A stretch of 64,000 nt of DNA from Halobacillus litoralis (GCF_020171725.1 NZ_JAIVAJ010000006.1:248001-312000); one strand, 5' to 3'. Positions 1-8,859 are shown, numbered from the stretch's first letter. Numbers and translations are program-made. Notes: generated by a model from the letters alone, not told the origin.

Positions 1-1
1 A

Positions 2-514
2 TATCGGGAGCGGGGGATCGAGGAAGCCATGAGAGAAGTGAAAAGCTTGAAGAAAATGGTCCGTTCGGCTCTCTATGAAGTCAGACGAATCATTTATGAC
101 CTTCGCCCGATGGCATTGGATGACTTAGGACTTATTCCAACATTGAAGAAGTACATCGCAACGATGGAAGACTACAACGAAATCAGTATCAATTTTCAGT
201 CCTTCGGCAAAGAACGCCGTCTAGAAACGAAGTATGAAGTGGCTCTGTTCCGCCTGCTTCAAGAAGCGGTACAAAATGCCATCAAGCACTCCGGAGCCTC
301 TGAAATCACCGTCAAAGTCGAAATGACGCTGCAAAGCACGATGATCATCGTCAAAGACAACGGCAAAGGGTTCGACCCGTCAGAGAAAAAAGAGCAGTCG
401 TTCGGCCTCGTCGGGATGCGTGAACGCGTCGACATGCTGGATGGCGAATTGAACATCGATTCAAGCCCCGGTGAAGGGACCATTGTGACGATTCAAATAC
501 CAATTAATGGATGA
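2..514 (+). CDS. degS: Sensor histidine kinase DegS, C-terminal part (5' end outside window)
   Basis: The reading frame is open from base 2, so the ATG at 29 is internal and the gene starts upstream of the window. DegS is the cytoplasmic NarL-type kinase that phosphorylates DegU, controlling exoenzymes, motility and competence. The visible part holds the motif IIYDLRPMALDDLG that follows the dimerisation helix, and then the HATPase_c domain: an N box (LLQEAVQNAIKHSG), a G1 box (VKDNGKGF) and a G2 box (FGLVGMRERV, then SSPGEGT). The phosphorylated histidine lies upstream and cannot be checked. It is followed by degU after 161 bases, the usual Bacillaceae order. Identification is firm from motifs and synteny. 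Confidence 0.95.
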   Translation, partial: YRERGIEEAMREVKSLKKMVRSALYEVRRIIYDLRPMALDDLGLIPTLKKYIATMEDYNEISINFQSFGKERRLETKYEVALFRLLQEAVQNAIKHSGASEITVKVEMTLQSTMIIVKDNGKGFDPSEKKEQSFGLVGMRERVDMLDGELNIDSSPGEGTIVTIQIPING

Positions 515-579
515 TTGTATAAAAACTATGTAATTGGGCGTGAATCGTTTATAATATGGGAAAAGGATTAGAAATAGGA

Positions 580-601
580 CGTATGGAGTGACTCCCATAC
601 G
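580..601 (+). promoter_or_regulatory. Inverted repeat in the degS-degU gap
   Basis: The arms CGTATGG and CCATACG form a near-perfect hairpin in the 161-base gap before degU. A TATAAT lies just upstream at 550-555, but I find no good -35 at normal spacing. In B. subtilis degU has its own internal promoters, one of them autoactivated, so this gap may hold a degU promoter with an operator or leader hairpin. That role is inference. Confidence 0.35.
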
Positions 602-675
602 AAAATAGAGAAAAAAGTATAGGTGAGGGGACAGAAACCCCAAAAAGGCAAAAGATCATATAGGAGGAAGAGATC

Positions 676-1353
676 ATGACGACAAGAATAGTTCTGATTG
701 ATGACCATAAATTATTCCGCGAAGGCGTTAAAAGAATATTAGACTTTGAATCTAGTTTTGAAGTAGTAGCTGAAGGAGACGACGGATCATCCGCCGCCCA
801 GCTCATTGAACAATATATGCCGGACGTCGTGTTGATGGACATCAACATGCCGACTATGAACGGCGTGGAAGCAACAGCAGAAATTACAAAGAAATTCCCG
901 GACATGAAAGTCATCATCCTATCCATTCACGATGATGAAAACTACGTAACCCACGCATTGAAGACCGGTGCACAAGGTTACCTGTTGAAAGAAATGGATT
1001 CCGATGCCCTGATCGAAGCGATCAAAGTGGTAGGAGACGGGGGATCTTATCTTCACCCGAAAGTGACGCACAACCTCGTCGCTGAATACCGCCGCCTTTC
1101 CGAAACGAACGGCAACAACGCGTACCGCACGATCGAGTACCGTAAGCCGCTTCACCTTCTGACGCGACGCGAATGCGAAGTCCTTCAGCTATTGGCTGAT
1201 GGAAACAGCAACCGCGGCGTTGCAGAATCTCTGTATATCAGTGAAAAAACGGTTAAAAACCACGTGAGTAACATTTTGCAGAAAATGAACGTGAACGACC
1301 GTACGCAAGCCGTTGTGACGGCGATTAAAAATGGCTGGGTCGAAGTGATCTAG
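676..1353 (+). CDS. degU: Response regulator DegU
   Basis: This is a NarL/FixJ-family response regulator of 225 residues, the partner of DegS. The receiver domain (about 1-120) has the acidic pair D9-D10, phosphoacceptor D55 in VVLMDINMP, and the lysine of GYLLKEM. A LuxR-type helix-turn-helix fills about 160-222 ([15 protein letters not shown], then [16 protein letters not shown]). A strong AGGAGG site stands just before the ATG. Unphosphorylated DegU promotes competence and phosphorylated DegU promotes degradative enzymes in B. subtilis. It lies immediately upstream of a terminator, so degS-degU is a two-gene unit. Length and motifs match the family. Confidence 0.97.
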   Translation: MTTRIVLIDDHKLFREGVKRILDFESSFEVVAEGDDGSSAAQLIEQYMPDVVLMDINMPTMNGVEATAEITKKFPDMKVIILSIHDDENYVTHALKTGAQGYLLKEMDSDALIEAIKVVGDGGSYLHPKVTHNLVAEYRRLSETNGNNAYRTIEYRKPLHLLTRRECEVLQLLADGNSNRGVAESLYISEKTVKNHVSNILQKMNVNDRTQAVVTAIKNGWVEVI

Positions 1354-1366
1354 TCAGGAAGGAAGG

Positions 1367-1400
1367 CCTGAAGAGGAAGTGCCTCTTCGGGTCTTTTTTT
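1367..1400 (+). terminator. Rho-independent terminator of degSU
   Basis: The stem CCTGAAGAGG / CCTCTTCGGG has a short loop and is followed by a run of T. Confidence 0.9.
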
Positions 1401-1685
1401 GTTTTGGGAAAAGGTAGAGAGAAAGCGCCTCACGTCCGTTTTGGTTTTGCTGAGAGGCTGAAACGGTTGGGAGAAGAATTCTCGATGCGTCTTTGAGTCC
1501 AAATCCGGATCAAAACAGCCGCGAGCGCCATGCTCACGACCGTTTTTCGAAAACGGCCTGCACCAACCCCACTTGATTCGTAATTTCAGATGCAAAAAGG
1601 GCGGGGTTCATGTAGAATGAGAGAAAACGCATAGAAAATGAACGCATACATAAAGTGAAGTAAAGAATATAGGGAGTGACCGAGT
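1401..1685. other. Intergenic region degU-degV
   Basis: No convincing gene is seen here. A minus-strand ORF (1350-1595) lacks a ribosome site, overlaps the degU terminator and is Arg/Lys-rich in the manner of shadow ORFs. A perfect small hairpin (CCGTTTT-TCG-AAAACGG) sits at 1540-1556. Near it, GCTCACGACCGTTT resembles CCTCACGACTGTTT in the galU-yitT gap (about 34193-34206), a weak hint of a dispersed element. The degV promoter was not identified. Confidence 0.4.
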
Positions 1686-2528
1686 ATGAAAACGGCGGTG
1701 CTGACAGATAGTACAGCGTATCTGCCCCGGAAAGTCCGGGACGAAAAACATATACATATGGTGCCTTTGAACGTCATTTTTGGACATGAATCGTACCAGG
1801 AAGAAGTGGATCTGAAGGCCGATGATTTTTATGACATGGTCAAAGAAGGTGGCGATCTTCCGAAGACGTCGCAGCCTTCTACGGGTTTGATGGTTGAAAA
1901 GCTGGAAGAGCTCGCGAAAGAGTATGATGCGGTCGTTGCGGTTCATTTGTCGAGCGGCATCAGCGGGACGTATCAAGGCATGGTGACAGCAGGCGACATG
2001 GTCGAGGACATCAACGTTCACGTGTTCGACTCCGAAATCAGCTGCCGGATGCAGGGCTTCTACGCACTCGAAGCGGCAGACATGGCGAACAACGGCGCGA
2101 CTCCTGAACAAATCATGGAGCGCATGAACGAAATGAAATCGACGATGAGTGCCTACTTCATGGCGGACGACCTTTCCCACCTGCACCGTGGCGGTCGCTT
2201 GAGCGGAGCGCAGGCGTTTGTCGGCGGTCTTCTGCAAGTGAAGCCCGTTCTTCATTTTGTCGACACGAAAATCGTTCCGTTTGAAAAAATCCGTACCCGG
2301 AAAAAAGCGCTGAAGCGGATCCGCTCCTTATTCGAGGAGACGATCCAGGACGGCGGACAGTATAAAGCATGCCTGATTCACGCCAACCGTGAAGAAGAAG
2401 CGGCTGAAATCATGGCCGAGCTTGAACAGTACGACAATGTCGAAGTCGAAATGAGCTACTTCGGCCCTGTCATCGGCACCCACCTCGGCGAAGGCGCCAT
2501 GGGCCTCGGCTGGTATCGCAAATCCTAA
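1686..2528 (+). CDS. degV: DegV family fatty-acid-binding protein
   Basis: The 280-residue product matches the DegV family, which binds fatty acids (FakB-type carriers work with the FakA kinase in fatty acid phosphorylation). The N-terminus MKTAVLTDSTAYLP gives the family's DST motif. SGISGTYQGM (about 97-106) and the later HLHRGGRLSGAQAF are also typical, and the C-terminus ends in the usual GxGAxGxGWY-like tail. The ATG is preceded by a GGGAGTG site. Its position between degU and comFA is the same as in B. subtilis. The native lipid ligand is not known from sequence. Confidence 0.93.
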   Translation: MKTAVLTDSTAYLPRKVRDEKHIHMVPLNVIFGHESYQEEVDLKADDFYDMVKEGGDLPKTSQPSTGLMVEKLEELAKEYDAVVAVHLSSGISGTYQGMVTAGDMVEDINVHVFDSEISCRMQGFYALEAADMANNGATPEQIMERMNEMKSTMSAYFMADDLSHLHRGGRLSGAQAFVGGLLQVKPVLHFVDTKIVPFEKIRTRKKALKRIRSLFEETIQDGGQYKACLIHANREEEAAEIMAELEQYDNVEVEMSYFGPVIGTHLGEGAMGLGWYRKS

Positions 2529-2533
2529 CATCA

Positions 2534-2572
2534 AGAGCCTGTTTGTGAGACTCAAACAGGCTCTATTTTTTA
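2534..2572 (+). terminator. Rho-independent terminator of degV
   Basis: A perfect 11-bp stem, AGAGCCTGTTT / AAACAGGCTCT, is followed by a T run. Confidence 0.92.
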
Positions 2573-2589
2573 GATGAGGAAGTGATGCT

Positions 2590-3903
2590 TTGAAACATGC
2601 TGGTAAACTACTACTCTCCCAAGAAATTCCTCCAGAAGAACTCCACGAATACACCCCTGTTCCTTCTATTCAAAAGAAATCCTTCGGTCATCAATGCCTG
2701 CGATGCGGGAACACGAAATCCTATCTCTTCGGCCACATGCCTCACGCCGCCTGCGGCAAGGAATGTCTGTACTGCCGTCAGTGCATCCAGATGGGCCGCG
2801 TCATCGAATGTGAACCCTTATACGAAGCGGACCCAGGCTGTGAGTGGCCCCGTTATCAAGAGCCTCTTCAGTGAAAGGGCGAGCTTTCGGTTTGGCAGAA
2901 AAAAGGCGCGGATGCCATTCAGCACTGCATGAACACAAGCGGCGAGCTGCTTGTATGGGCCGTCTGCGGTGCGGGCAAAACGGAAATGCTGTTCCCCGGC
3001 CTAGCATCTGCTTTGCAGCAAGGAAAGCGTGTCTGCCTTGCCACGCCTCGAGCGGATGTCGTACGTGAACTGAAGCCCCGCCTGCAATCGGCTTTTCCGG
3101 ACGTCCCGATCCAAGTGTTATATGGAGACAGCCCTGACAGAGAAAGAAACGCCCCGTTCATCATCGCCACTACCCACCAACTTCTCAGATTCTCGAATGC
3201 CTTTGATGTCATGATTATCGATGAAATCGATGCGTTCCCTTATTACAATGATAAATCGCTGAAATTTGCGTCCGGTCGAGCGGCGAAGTCCAATGCTGCG
3301 AAAGTATATCTCACGGCGACGCCGAGAAAGCTTGAGAAGTGGCGGGTGCGGCTGAAGAAGCTTCCAGCTGTTTTTATCGCGAGACGCTTTCACGGCCACC
3401 CGCTCTCTGTTCCGACCCTTCACCTTATTCCATCGCTCACCCGCACGTTGAAGAAAAAACAGCTCCCACCAAACGTACTCAATTCCATTTCGGAACAGCA
3501 GAAGACGACGAGACAGCTGATGATTTTTTTACCTACGGTTGAAATAGTAGAGTGGGTGCAGGCTTATTTGTCAGAAAAGGGGATTCAGACGGAGGGTGTC
3601 TTTGCCGAGGATCCGGACCGGGTGGAGAAGGTGACTGCGTTCAGGAACAAGAAGTTCCGGTTGATGCTGACGACGACGATCTTGGAGCGTGGGGTGACGT
3701 TTCCGTCGGTCGATGTGTTTGTGGTCGATGCGGGGCATACGGTATTTGATGAAGCGGCGCTTGTGCAGATTGCGGGGCGGGCTGGCAGAAGTCCTGATGA
3801 TCCGGACGGGGACGTGCGCTTTTTTCACAGCGGGAAGACGAATGCGATGCTAGATGCCCGTGATTCGATCATGCATATGAACAAGTTGGGGGAACGGCGG
3901 TGA
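2590..3903 (+). pseudogene. comFA: Competence helicase ComFA interrupted by an in-frame TGA
   Basis: ComFA is the cytosolic DEAD-box ATPase that helps pull single-stranded DNA through ComEC during transformation. The frame starts at TTG 2590 (GAGGAAG site upstream) and runs through the zinc-finger region (CLRCGN, then CGKECLYCRQC, a four-Cys cluster). It stops at TGA 2872-2874, then continues in the same frame to 3903. After the stop come ELSVWQKKGADAI, Walker A CGAGKTEM, the DEID box, and the C-terminal helicase motifs TTTILERGVTFPSVDVFV and QIAGRAGRS. B. subtilis ComFA as I recall it reads TWDGKLSSGQ where this gene reads Q-stop-KGELSVWQ, so the stop replaces a conserved Trp (TGG to TGA). 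No frameshift or other lesion is seen. The downstream ATG at 2929 has no good ribosome site, so a full protein needs readthrough. The stop could also be a sequencing error. Confidence 0.85.
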
Positions 3904-4541
3904 GGTGTTATGTTTGTTCGAACGATATCATGACACAGGTTACGTGGACGAATGTCTTCCTGCCTCCGAAGCGGTCGTCGATTTGCGAAGGATGTTTAAG
4001 TCAGTTTGAGCGGATTACGCCGACGTGTCCGAAATGCGGGCGAGGCGACAGCACAGGGCTTTGTTTTGACTGTGAGAGATGGGGAATGGACAAGGAAGAC
4101 CCGCTTGAGAAAAATACGGCGCTGTTTGCGTACAATGACTTTGCGAAGGACTGGGTGGCGAAGTGGAAGTATCGTGGGGACTATGAGCTGCTTTATTCGT
4201 TGAGGGAGCAGGTTGCCTCGTTGGAGGGACCTCTTGTTCCGATTCCGTTGAGTGACGAGCGACTGGCTGAGCGTGGGTTTAATCAGTCGGAAGCGGTGAT
4301 TCGCCTTCTCGGCGGGGAGTCTGTCTCGCTGCTTGAGAGAAGCGGGACATCGAAGCAGTCGAAGAAGCAGCGGGCGGAGCGGGTGACGTCTGAGAATCCG
4401 TTCCGGTTAGTGGAGCCGATCCGAGCACCGGTTACGATCGTCGATGATATTTATACGACGGGAACGACGCTTCGGCATGCGGCATCGCTCTTGAAGGAAG
4501 CGGGCTGTCCGAGCGTGTCCTCCTTTACGATTTTTCGATAA
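3900..4541 (+). CDS. comFC: Competence protein ComFC (phosphoribosyltransferase-like)
   Basis: This 213-residue protein is of the ComFC/GntX family, needed for efficient transformation in Bacillus, probably together with ComFA. The N-terminal zinc ribbon shows four Cys pairs (CYVC, CEGC, CPKC, CFDC). The C-terminal half has the PRPP-binding loop of a type I phosphoribosyltransferase, TIVDDIYTTGTTL. The GTG start at 3900 overlaps the comFA stop (GTGA), so translation is coupled. The TGA in comFA could therefore reduce expression of this gene by polarity. No comFB lies between comFA and comFC, unlike B. subtilis. Confidence 0.93.
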   Translation: MRCYVCSNDIMTQVTWTNVFLPPKRSSICEGCLSQFERITPTCPKCGRGDSTGLCFDCERWGMDKEDPLEKNTALFAYNDFAKDWVAKWKYRGDYELLYSLREQVASLEGPLVPIPLSDERLAERGFNQSEAVIRLLGGESVSLLERSGTSKQSKKQRAERVTSENPFRLVEPIRAPVTIVDDIYTTGTTLRHAASLLKEAGCPSVSSFTIFR

Positions 4542-4558
4542 ATTCACCCCAAAACACT

Positions 4559-4587
4559 TTGGGTTCTCGCGAATTTGCCGATATAAT
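4559..4587 (+). promoter_or_regulatory. Promoter of yvyF, SigA-type overlapping a SigD-like -10
   Basis: A -35 TTGGGT (4559-4564) and -10 TATAAT (4582-4587) are spaced by 17 bases. The -10 overlaps GCCGATAT (4577-4584), the SigD -10 consensus, but no TAAA-like SigD -35 lies at the right distance. SigA is the better reading. Confidence 0.6.
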
Positions 4588-4617
4588 AAGTAGAGAAGAT
4601 ATGGAGGAGGCAACGAC

Positions 4618-5040
4618 ATGGCGGAAGTAGCGAACTGTCCGCGTTGTAACGCGATTTTCATGAAGGGGCCGAGCGTCTATGTATGCCCGGACTGCAAGAA
4701 ACAAGAGGAAAAGGACTTCCAAACCGTTTACGCTTTCATGCGGAAAAAGCAGAACCGCACAGCGAACGTGCAGGAGATTGAATATCATACAGGGGTTGAG
4801 GAGAAGCTGATTCGCAAATTCGTGGCGCAGAAACGTCTGCACCCGGCCCAGTTCCCGAACTTGATGTACAGCTGTGAGCGCTGTGGCGGCGATATTCAGG
4901 ACGGCCGGTTATGTTCAAGCTGCACGGAAGAAATTCACTCTGGTTTGAATAAAATGAAACGTAATGAAGAGCTTGAAAAGCATAAAAGAGAGGCAGAAAG
5001 AGCTAAGAATAAGACTTATTACTCTCTTGAAGATGATTAA
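4618..5040 (+). CDS. yvyF: Flagellar operon protein YvyF (TIGR03826 type)
   Basis: The 140-residue product has four CxxC pairs: CPRC near the N-terminus, CPDC, then CERC and CSSC. It also has a central helix-turn-helix-like segment (TANVQEIEYHTGVEEKLIRKFV). This matches YvyF, a conserved putative regulator at the head of the flgM cluster in Bacillaceae. The ATG is well placed after GGAGGAGG. The C-terminus is a Lys/Glu/Arg-rich helix. Its exact role is not established. It is transcribed from a promoter just upstream and leads into flgM. Confidence 0.88.
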   Translation: MAEVANCPRCNAIFMKGPSVYVCPDCKKQEEKDFQTVYAFMRKKQNRTANVQEIEYHTGVEEKLIRKFVAQKRLHPAQFPNLMYSCERCGGDIQDGRLCSSCTEEIHSGLNKMKRNEELEKHKREAERAKNKTYYSLEDD

Positions 5041-5051
5041 AAAGTAAGGGT

Positions 5052-5077
5052 TAAGGATAAGTTGATTTAGCCGATAT
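5052..5077 (+). promoter_or_regulatory. SigD-type promoter of flgM
   Basis: TAAG (5052-5055), 14 bases, then GCCGATAT (5070-5077), a perfect SigD -10. SigD driving its own anti-sigma factor is the known B. subtilis arrangement. Confidence 0.8.
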
Positions 5078-5117
5078 AGATAGTAATTAAGGTAACGAAA
5101 GAAATGAGGTGAACGCT

Positions 5118-5378
5118 GTGAAAATTCATGGACCAAACCAATCGAACTTCAACCCTTATCAGAAATCCATTAAACAACAAACGGACATGAAGCAGCAGGG
5201 AAACCGACAAGATAAATTAGAAATCTCAAATGAGGCGAAGCAAATGCAAGGAAAAGATCAACCGAATCCTGCTCGCCAAAAACGAGTCGACCAGATCAAG
5301 CACGACATCGAATCTGGGAACTATCAAATAGACCCGAAACTGACAGCTCAGAAAATGATCGATTTTTGGACGAAGTAA
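5118..5378 (+). CDS. flgM: Anti-sigma-D factor FlgM
   Basis: FlgM binds SigD and holds back late flagellar genes until the hook-basal body is finished. I choose GTG 5118 (protein starts MKIHGPNQSNFNPYQK) rather than the in-frame GTG 5109, because the AATGAGGTG site is correctly spaced to 5118 and the N-terminus then matches family members. That gives 86 residues, a normal length. The N-terminal half is polar and Gln-rich (disordered). The C-terminus RVDQIKHDIESGNYQIDP with AQKMIDFWTK is the SigD-binding helical region. It is preceded by a SigD promoter. Confidence 0.93.
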   Translation: MKIHGPNQSNFNPYQKSIKQQTDMKQQGNRQDKLEISNEAKQMQGKDQPNPARQKRVDQIKHDIESGNYQIDPKLTAQKMIDFWTK

Positions 5379-5420
5379 ACGGAAAGCAAAGTCATAGGGA
5401 TATGGCTTTGCTTCTGCTTG

Positions 5421-5474
5421 TCGTAGGTCAATCGCTGGAGTGGCACGCCCACTGCAGCGATTGGCTTATGACGA
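5421..5474. repeat. Long imperfect hairpin between flgM and flgN
   Basis: A near-palindrome is centred on CAATCGCTG...CAGCGATTG, with inner GAGTGG/CCCACT and outer TCGT.../...ACGA arms. No T run follows, so it is not a standard terminator. It may slow read-through or protect a processed mRNA end. Confidence 0.55.
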
Positions 5475-5513
5475 TGGAGTGAAAAATACTAAATAGTAAA
5501 GAGGAGAATTGGT

Positions 5514-6002
5514 GTGAGTGTGCAACCTATTCTACAGACGATGACACAGCTGAAGCAGCTTCACGAAAGTCTCTTAGCTTTATCACAAAATAAAACGGAC
5601 GCTTTAAAGGCCAACGACACGACCGCCTTGCAGAAGCTGCTTGCGACAGAACGGAAGCATGTACAGGCGATTAATAAGGTAGAAAAACAACGGATGACAA
5701 CTGTTGCGCAGTGGTACACGTCACAAGGTCTTACGGCAACTGAACCGACGATTTCAGAGATGCTTGAGCATCTTGAGGGTGAACAGTATGAGGCGCTTGA
5801 GAACAAGTACAACGAGTTGATTCTTGTGTTGGCTGATTTGAAGAAGCAGGAGATCTTAAACGCTGAGTTGACGAAACAGTCGCTGCAGTTTGTGAATCTA
5901 TATCTCGATATGCTGCAACCTTCCCTTGAGAGCGTGAACTATGGAGTTAATGAAAGTCAATCAACTAAATCGAAAAGATCTGTTTTCGATTCAAAAGCCT
6001 GA
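5514..6002 (+). CDS. flgN: Flagellar export chaperone FlgN (YvyG)
   Basis: The 162-residue, largely alpha-helical protein matches the FlgN family. FlgN binds the C-termini of FlgK and FlgL and delivers them to the type III export gate. The N-terminal helix (ILQTMTQLKQLHESLLALSQNKTDALKAND) and the second helical block (LATERKHVQAINKVEKQR) are typical. The start is GTG 5514 after AAAGAGGAG. It lies directly upstream of its clients flgK and flgL, only 18 bases before flgK. The C-terminal tail is Ser/Lys-rich and probably disordered. Confidence 0.92.
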   Translation: MSVQPILQTMTQLKQLHESLLALSQNKTDALKANDTTALQKLLATERKHVQAINKVEKQRMTTVAQWYTSQGLTATEPTISEMLEHLEGEQYEALENKYNELILVLADLKKQEILNAELTKQSLQFVNLYLDMLQPSLESVNYGVNESQSTKSKRSVFDSKA

Positions 6003-6020
6003 TAGAAGAGGAGAGTTTAA

Positions 6021-7955
6021 ATGGTTTCCACTTTTCACGGACTAGAAGTTGCTAAAAGAGGTCTTTTTACGCAACAATCTGCGTTATATACAACGGGGCA
6101 TAATATCTCGAACGCCAATACACCAGGATATACTAGACAACGTGTCAATTTTGAACAGACAAGTCCATTTCCACCTGCATCACGAAACCGACCCGAAATA
6201 CCAGGTCAAATGGGGAGTGGTGTTCAGGCACAATCAATCGAGCGTGTAAGAGAAGAGTTCTTAGATCTTCAATATCGTAACGAGAATACTAAAACAGGTT
6301 ATTATGAATCCTTGTCAAACTCTATGAGAAAAATGGAAGAAGTAATGAATGAACCCTCTGACCAAGGACTGTCAAAAACCATGGATCGTTTCTGGCAGTC
6401 TCTTCAGGACTTGTCTACAAATCCTGAAGATGCAGGTGCGAGGTCTGTAGTTAGGCAGAGAGGGATGGCTGTAGCAGAGACGTTTAATTATTTGTCCTCT
6501 TCCTTAACATCGATTCAAAAGGATTTGAAAAATGAGATTAATGTCACATCTCAAGAGCTTAACTCTTATTCTCAACAATTGAATAACTTGAATAAACAAA
6601 TAGCTGAAGTAGAACCACATGGATACGTGCCCAATGATTTATATGATGAAAGAGATCGATTGTTGGACCAAATGTCAGAAGTAGTGAATATCGATGTTAC
6701 ATATACATCATCTGGAGGAGCTCCTTCCCCAATAGCAATGGGAAAGGCAACCGTTAAGCTTGCTTCAAATGATGGTACACCACTTGATCCACCTATCACA
6801 CTAGTGGATGGTGTGAGGGAAGAGATTGAAACAGTAAGCGTCTCATTTGGGGAGACGATGGGACAAACTGTAGCTACACAAATTTCTTTTGGTGAACAGA
6901 AATTCACCAAAGGTGAATTTCTATCCAATGGTAAATTGTCTGCATTAGTAACATCCATAGGGTATATGAACAATGAGCCATCTTTACCTGCTTATACTGT
7001 ATCTGAAGGCATTGCTGTTGATACTAACAATGACGCCGTTCTCCCTTCAAGTCTCGAAGGGGAAACACTTACCATAACTGGGACTGTTTCAGTTGAAGGA
7101 GATCCAGGTTATGAAGAAGGAGAAACGTTTTCTGTAACGATTAACGAAGACGAAACTCTTCAAACGCTCTCAGCTAAAATTAATGCTGGTGGCGAAGGGG
7201 TAACAGCCTCTGTCGAAGTTCAAGATGGTGTGAAAAGATTAGTGTTGGCATCAGATTATGAAGGAAAAGAATCTACACTAACCATTGAAAGCTCTTCATC
7301 AACTTCTATTGGTATAGAAGGAGAGTATCAAGGGGCGAACGAAGTGGAGGGTGTTTACACAGACATGCTTCATGATCTTGATCGAATGGCTTCTGCTTTT
7401 ATCCAAGAATTCAATCAGGTTCACACAGAGGGGGAATCTCTCAATACTTTGGGGGCTCCAGCGAGTGATGCCCCACCTGCATTCTTCTCATATGGAAATG
7501 CTTATCCCGGTGATGGCGGAATGTTCCTGGGTGTTTCTGCTACTATGGGAATAACGGACGGTGTGAAAAATGATATTGATAATATCGCTGCTGCTAACCT
7601 AGTTGGCGGTGAAGCCCTTGCAGGTAACGGAGGGAATGCCCAGGATCTAGCCAACGTAAGAGATGAGAGTCTTTCTTTATTGGGAAAAGAAGCTGATATC
7701 ACGAGTTTCTACGAAGGCGTCATAGGAAGTATGGCTGTTAATTCTCAAGAAGCTGAACGTCAAGAACAGAACGCTACAACCTTGAAAGGGTCAGTGGAAC
7801 AGCAAAGACAATCAGTAAGTGCCGTCTCCTTAGACGAGGAAATGACAAATATGGTTAAATTCCAACACGCTTATAATGCTGCAGCAAGAAACATTACTGT
7901 CGTTGACGAGATGATTGATCGTATTATTAACCAAATGGGACGAGTTGGAAGGTAG
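6021..7955 (+). CDS. flgK: Flagellar hook-associated protein 1 FlgK
   Basis: FlgK is the first hook-filament junction protein, exported by the flagellar type III system. The N-terminal D0/D1 coiled region is classic (STFHGLEVAKRGLFTQQ, then GHNISNANTPGYTRQR), and so is the C-terminus (VSLDEEMTNMVKFQHAY, then VVDEMIDRIINQMGRVGR). At 644 residues it is well above the roughly 500 of B. subtilis FlgK. The extra length lies in the middle (about residues 200-470), which is acidic, Thr/Ser/Glu-rich and domain-like, as expected of variable surface-exposed D2/D3 domains. GAGGAG precedes the ATG. It is co-transcribed with flgL, 10 bases downstream. Confidence 0.97.
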   Translation: MVSTFHGLEVAKRGLFTQQSALYTTGHNISNANTPGYTRQRVNFEQTSPFPPASRNRPEIPGQMGSGVQAQSIERVREEFLDLQYRNENTKTGYYESLSNSMRKMEEVMNEPSDQGLSKTMDRFWQSLQDLSTNPEDAGARSVVRQRGMAVAETFNYLSSSLTSIQKDLKNEINVTSQELNSYSQQLNNLNKQIAEVEPHGYVPNDLYDERDRLLDQMSEVVNIDVTYTSSGGAPSPIAMGKATVKLASNDGTPLDPPITLVDGVREEIETVSVSFGETMGQTVATQISFGEQKFTKGEFLSNGKLSALVTSIGYMNNEPSLPAYTVSEGIAVDTNNDAVLPSSLEGETLTITGTVSVEGDPGYEEGETFSVTINEDETLQTLSAKINAGGEGVTASVEVQDGVKRLVLASDYEGKESTLTIESSSSTSIGIEGEYQGANEVEGVYTDMLHDLDRMASAFIQEFNQVHTEGESLNTLGAPASDAPPAFFSYGNAYPGDGGMFLGVSATMGITDGVKNDIDNIAAANLVGGEALAGNGGNAQDLANVRDESLSLLGKEADITSFYEGVIGSMAVNSQEAERQEQNATTLKGSVEQQRQSVSAVSLDEEMTNMVKFQHAYNAAARNITVVDEMIDRIINQMGRVGR

Positions 7956-7965
7956 GTGAAACTCT

Positions 7966-8859
7966 ATGCGTGTAACGCAAGGGATGTTATCAAACAATAT
8001 GTTGCGTAATTTGAGCAATAGTTATGAACGCATGGGTAAGTATCAAGAGCAATTATCAACTGGGAAAAAAATAAGTCGTCCATCAGACGATCCAGTAGTC
8101 GCAATGAAAGGAATCAATTATCGTACTGAGTTAACGAAAGTACAGCAATTTAAGCGAAATATTAACGAAGTAAATAATTGGATGGAAAATAGTGACTCTG
8201 CTCTTGATAAAGCAACGCTTGCTATGCAACGAATTCGTGAATTGACTGTTCAAGCGAGCAATGGTACATATGAGGAAGGACAAAGGGCCAATATTGCAAA
8301 AGAAATTCGTCAACTAAAAGAGCATGTCGGTTCTATTGCGAATATTAAAGTGAACGATAAATATATTTTCAACGGAGCTAACACAACTGAAAAACCTGTT
8401 GACTTAGCTACGTTCACCGTTGATAGCAGCGACACAAGTGTCAATATAGAAGTAACAGATGGAGTAGAAATTAAAACAAATGTTACCCCATCTAATGTAT
8501 TTAATCAGGGTATATTTGATGATATCGAGAGTTTTGCTACTGCTCTAGAAGATGAGTCTCAGCTTGGGAATAATATGAATGAACAACAATTCACCGAGTT
8601 CTTGGGAACATTCGATGACCATATCAATAACATTGTTGACGAACGTGCAGATCTCGGAGCAAGGATGAATCGAGTCGAACTAATAACCGATCGACTGGAA
8701 ACGCAGGAAGTATCGACATCCAAGATGTTATCTAATAATGAAGATGCAGAAATAGAAAAAGTCATCACGAATTTGAAGACTCAGGAGAGCATTCATAGAG
8801 CTGCGCTAGGAGTCGGTTCCCGTATTATTCAACCCACTCTAATGGACTTTCTAAGATAG
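7966..8859 (+). CDS. flgL: Flagellar hook-associated protein 3 FlgL
   Basis: FlgL is the second junction protein between hook and filament and belongs to the flagellin superfamily. The N-terminus (MRVTQGMLSNNMLRNL, then YQEQLSTGKKISRPSDDP) and the C-terminal coiled region (VITNLKTQESIHRAALGVG, ending TLMDFLR) are typical. At 297 residues it is close to the family size. The start ATG follows AGGTAGGTG at the end of flgK. A terminator follows the gene, closing the flgM-flgN-flgK-flgL unit. Confidence 0.97.
   Translation: MRVTQGMLSNNMLRNLSNSYERMGKYQEQLSTGKKISRPSDDPVVAMKGINYRTELTKVQQFKRNINEVNNWMENSDSALDKATLAMQRIRELTVQASNGTYEEGQRANIAKEIRQLKEHVGSIANIKVNDKYIFNGANTTEKPVDLATFTVDSSDTSVNIEVTDGVEIKTNVTPSNVFNQGIFDDIESFATALEDESQLGNNMNEQQFTEFLGTFDDHINNIVDERADLGARMNRVELITDRLETQEVSTSKMLSNNEDAEIEKVITNLKTQESIHRAALGVGSRIIQPTLMDFLR

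Noticed and set aside
1350..1595. 81-residue minus-strand ORF after degU
   Set aside because: It overlaps the degU terminator and lacks a ribosome site and plausible protein features.
2872..2874. Selenocysteine or programmed recoding in comFA
   Set aside because: The position is Trp in relatives, there is no Cys/Sec context, no slip site and no SECIS-like structure. A plain nonsense change is simpler.
3900..4541. Loss of comFB as a lesion
   Set aside because: comFB is absent from many Bacillaceae comF operons, and comFA/comFC are directly overlapped here, so nothing points to a recent deletion.
4577..4584. SigD promoter for yvyF
   Set aside because: The -10 GCCGATAT is perfect, but no TAAA-like element lies at 12-16 bases. 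A SigA promoter with 17-base spacing overlaps it and fits better.
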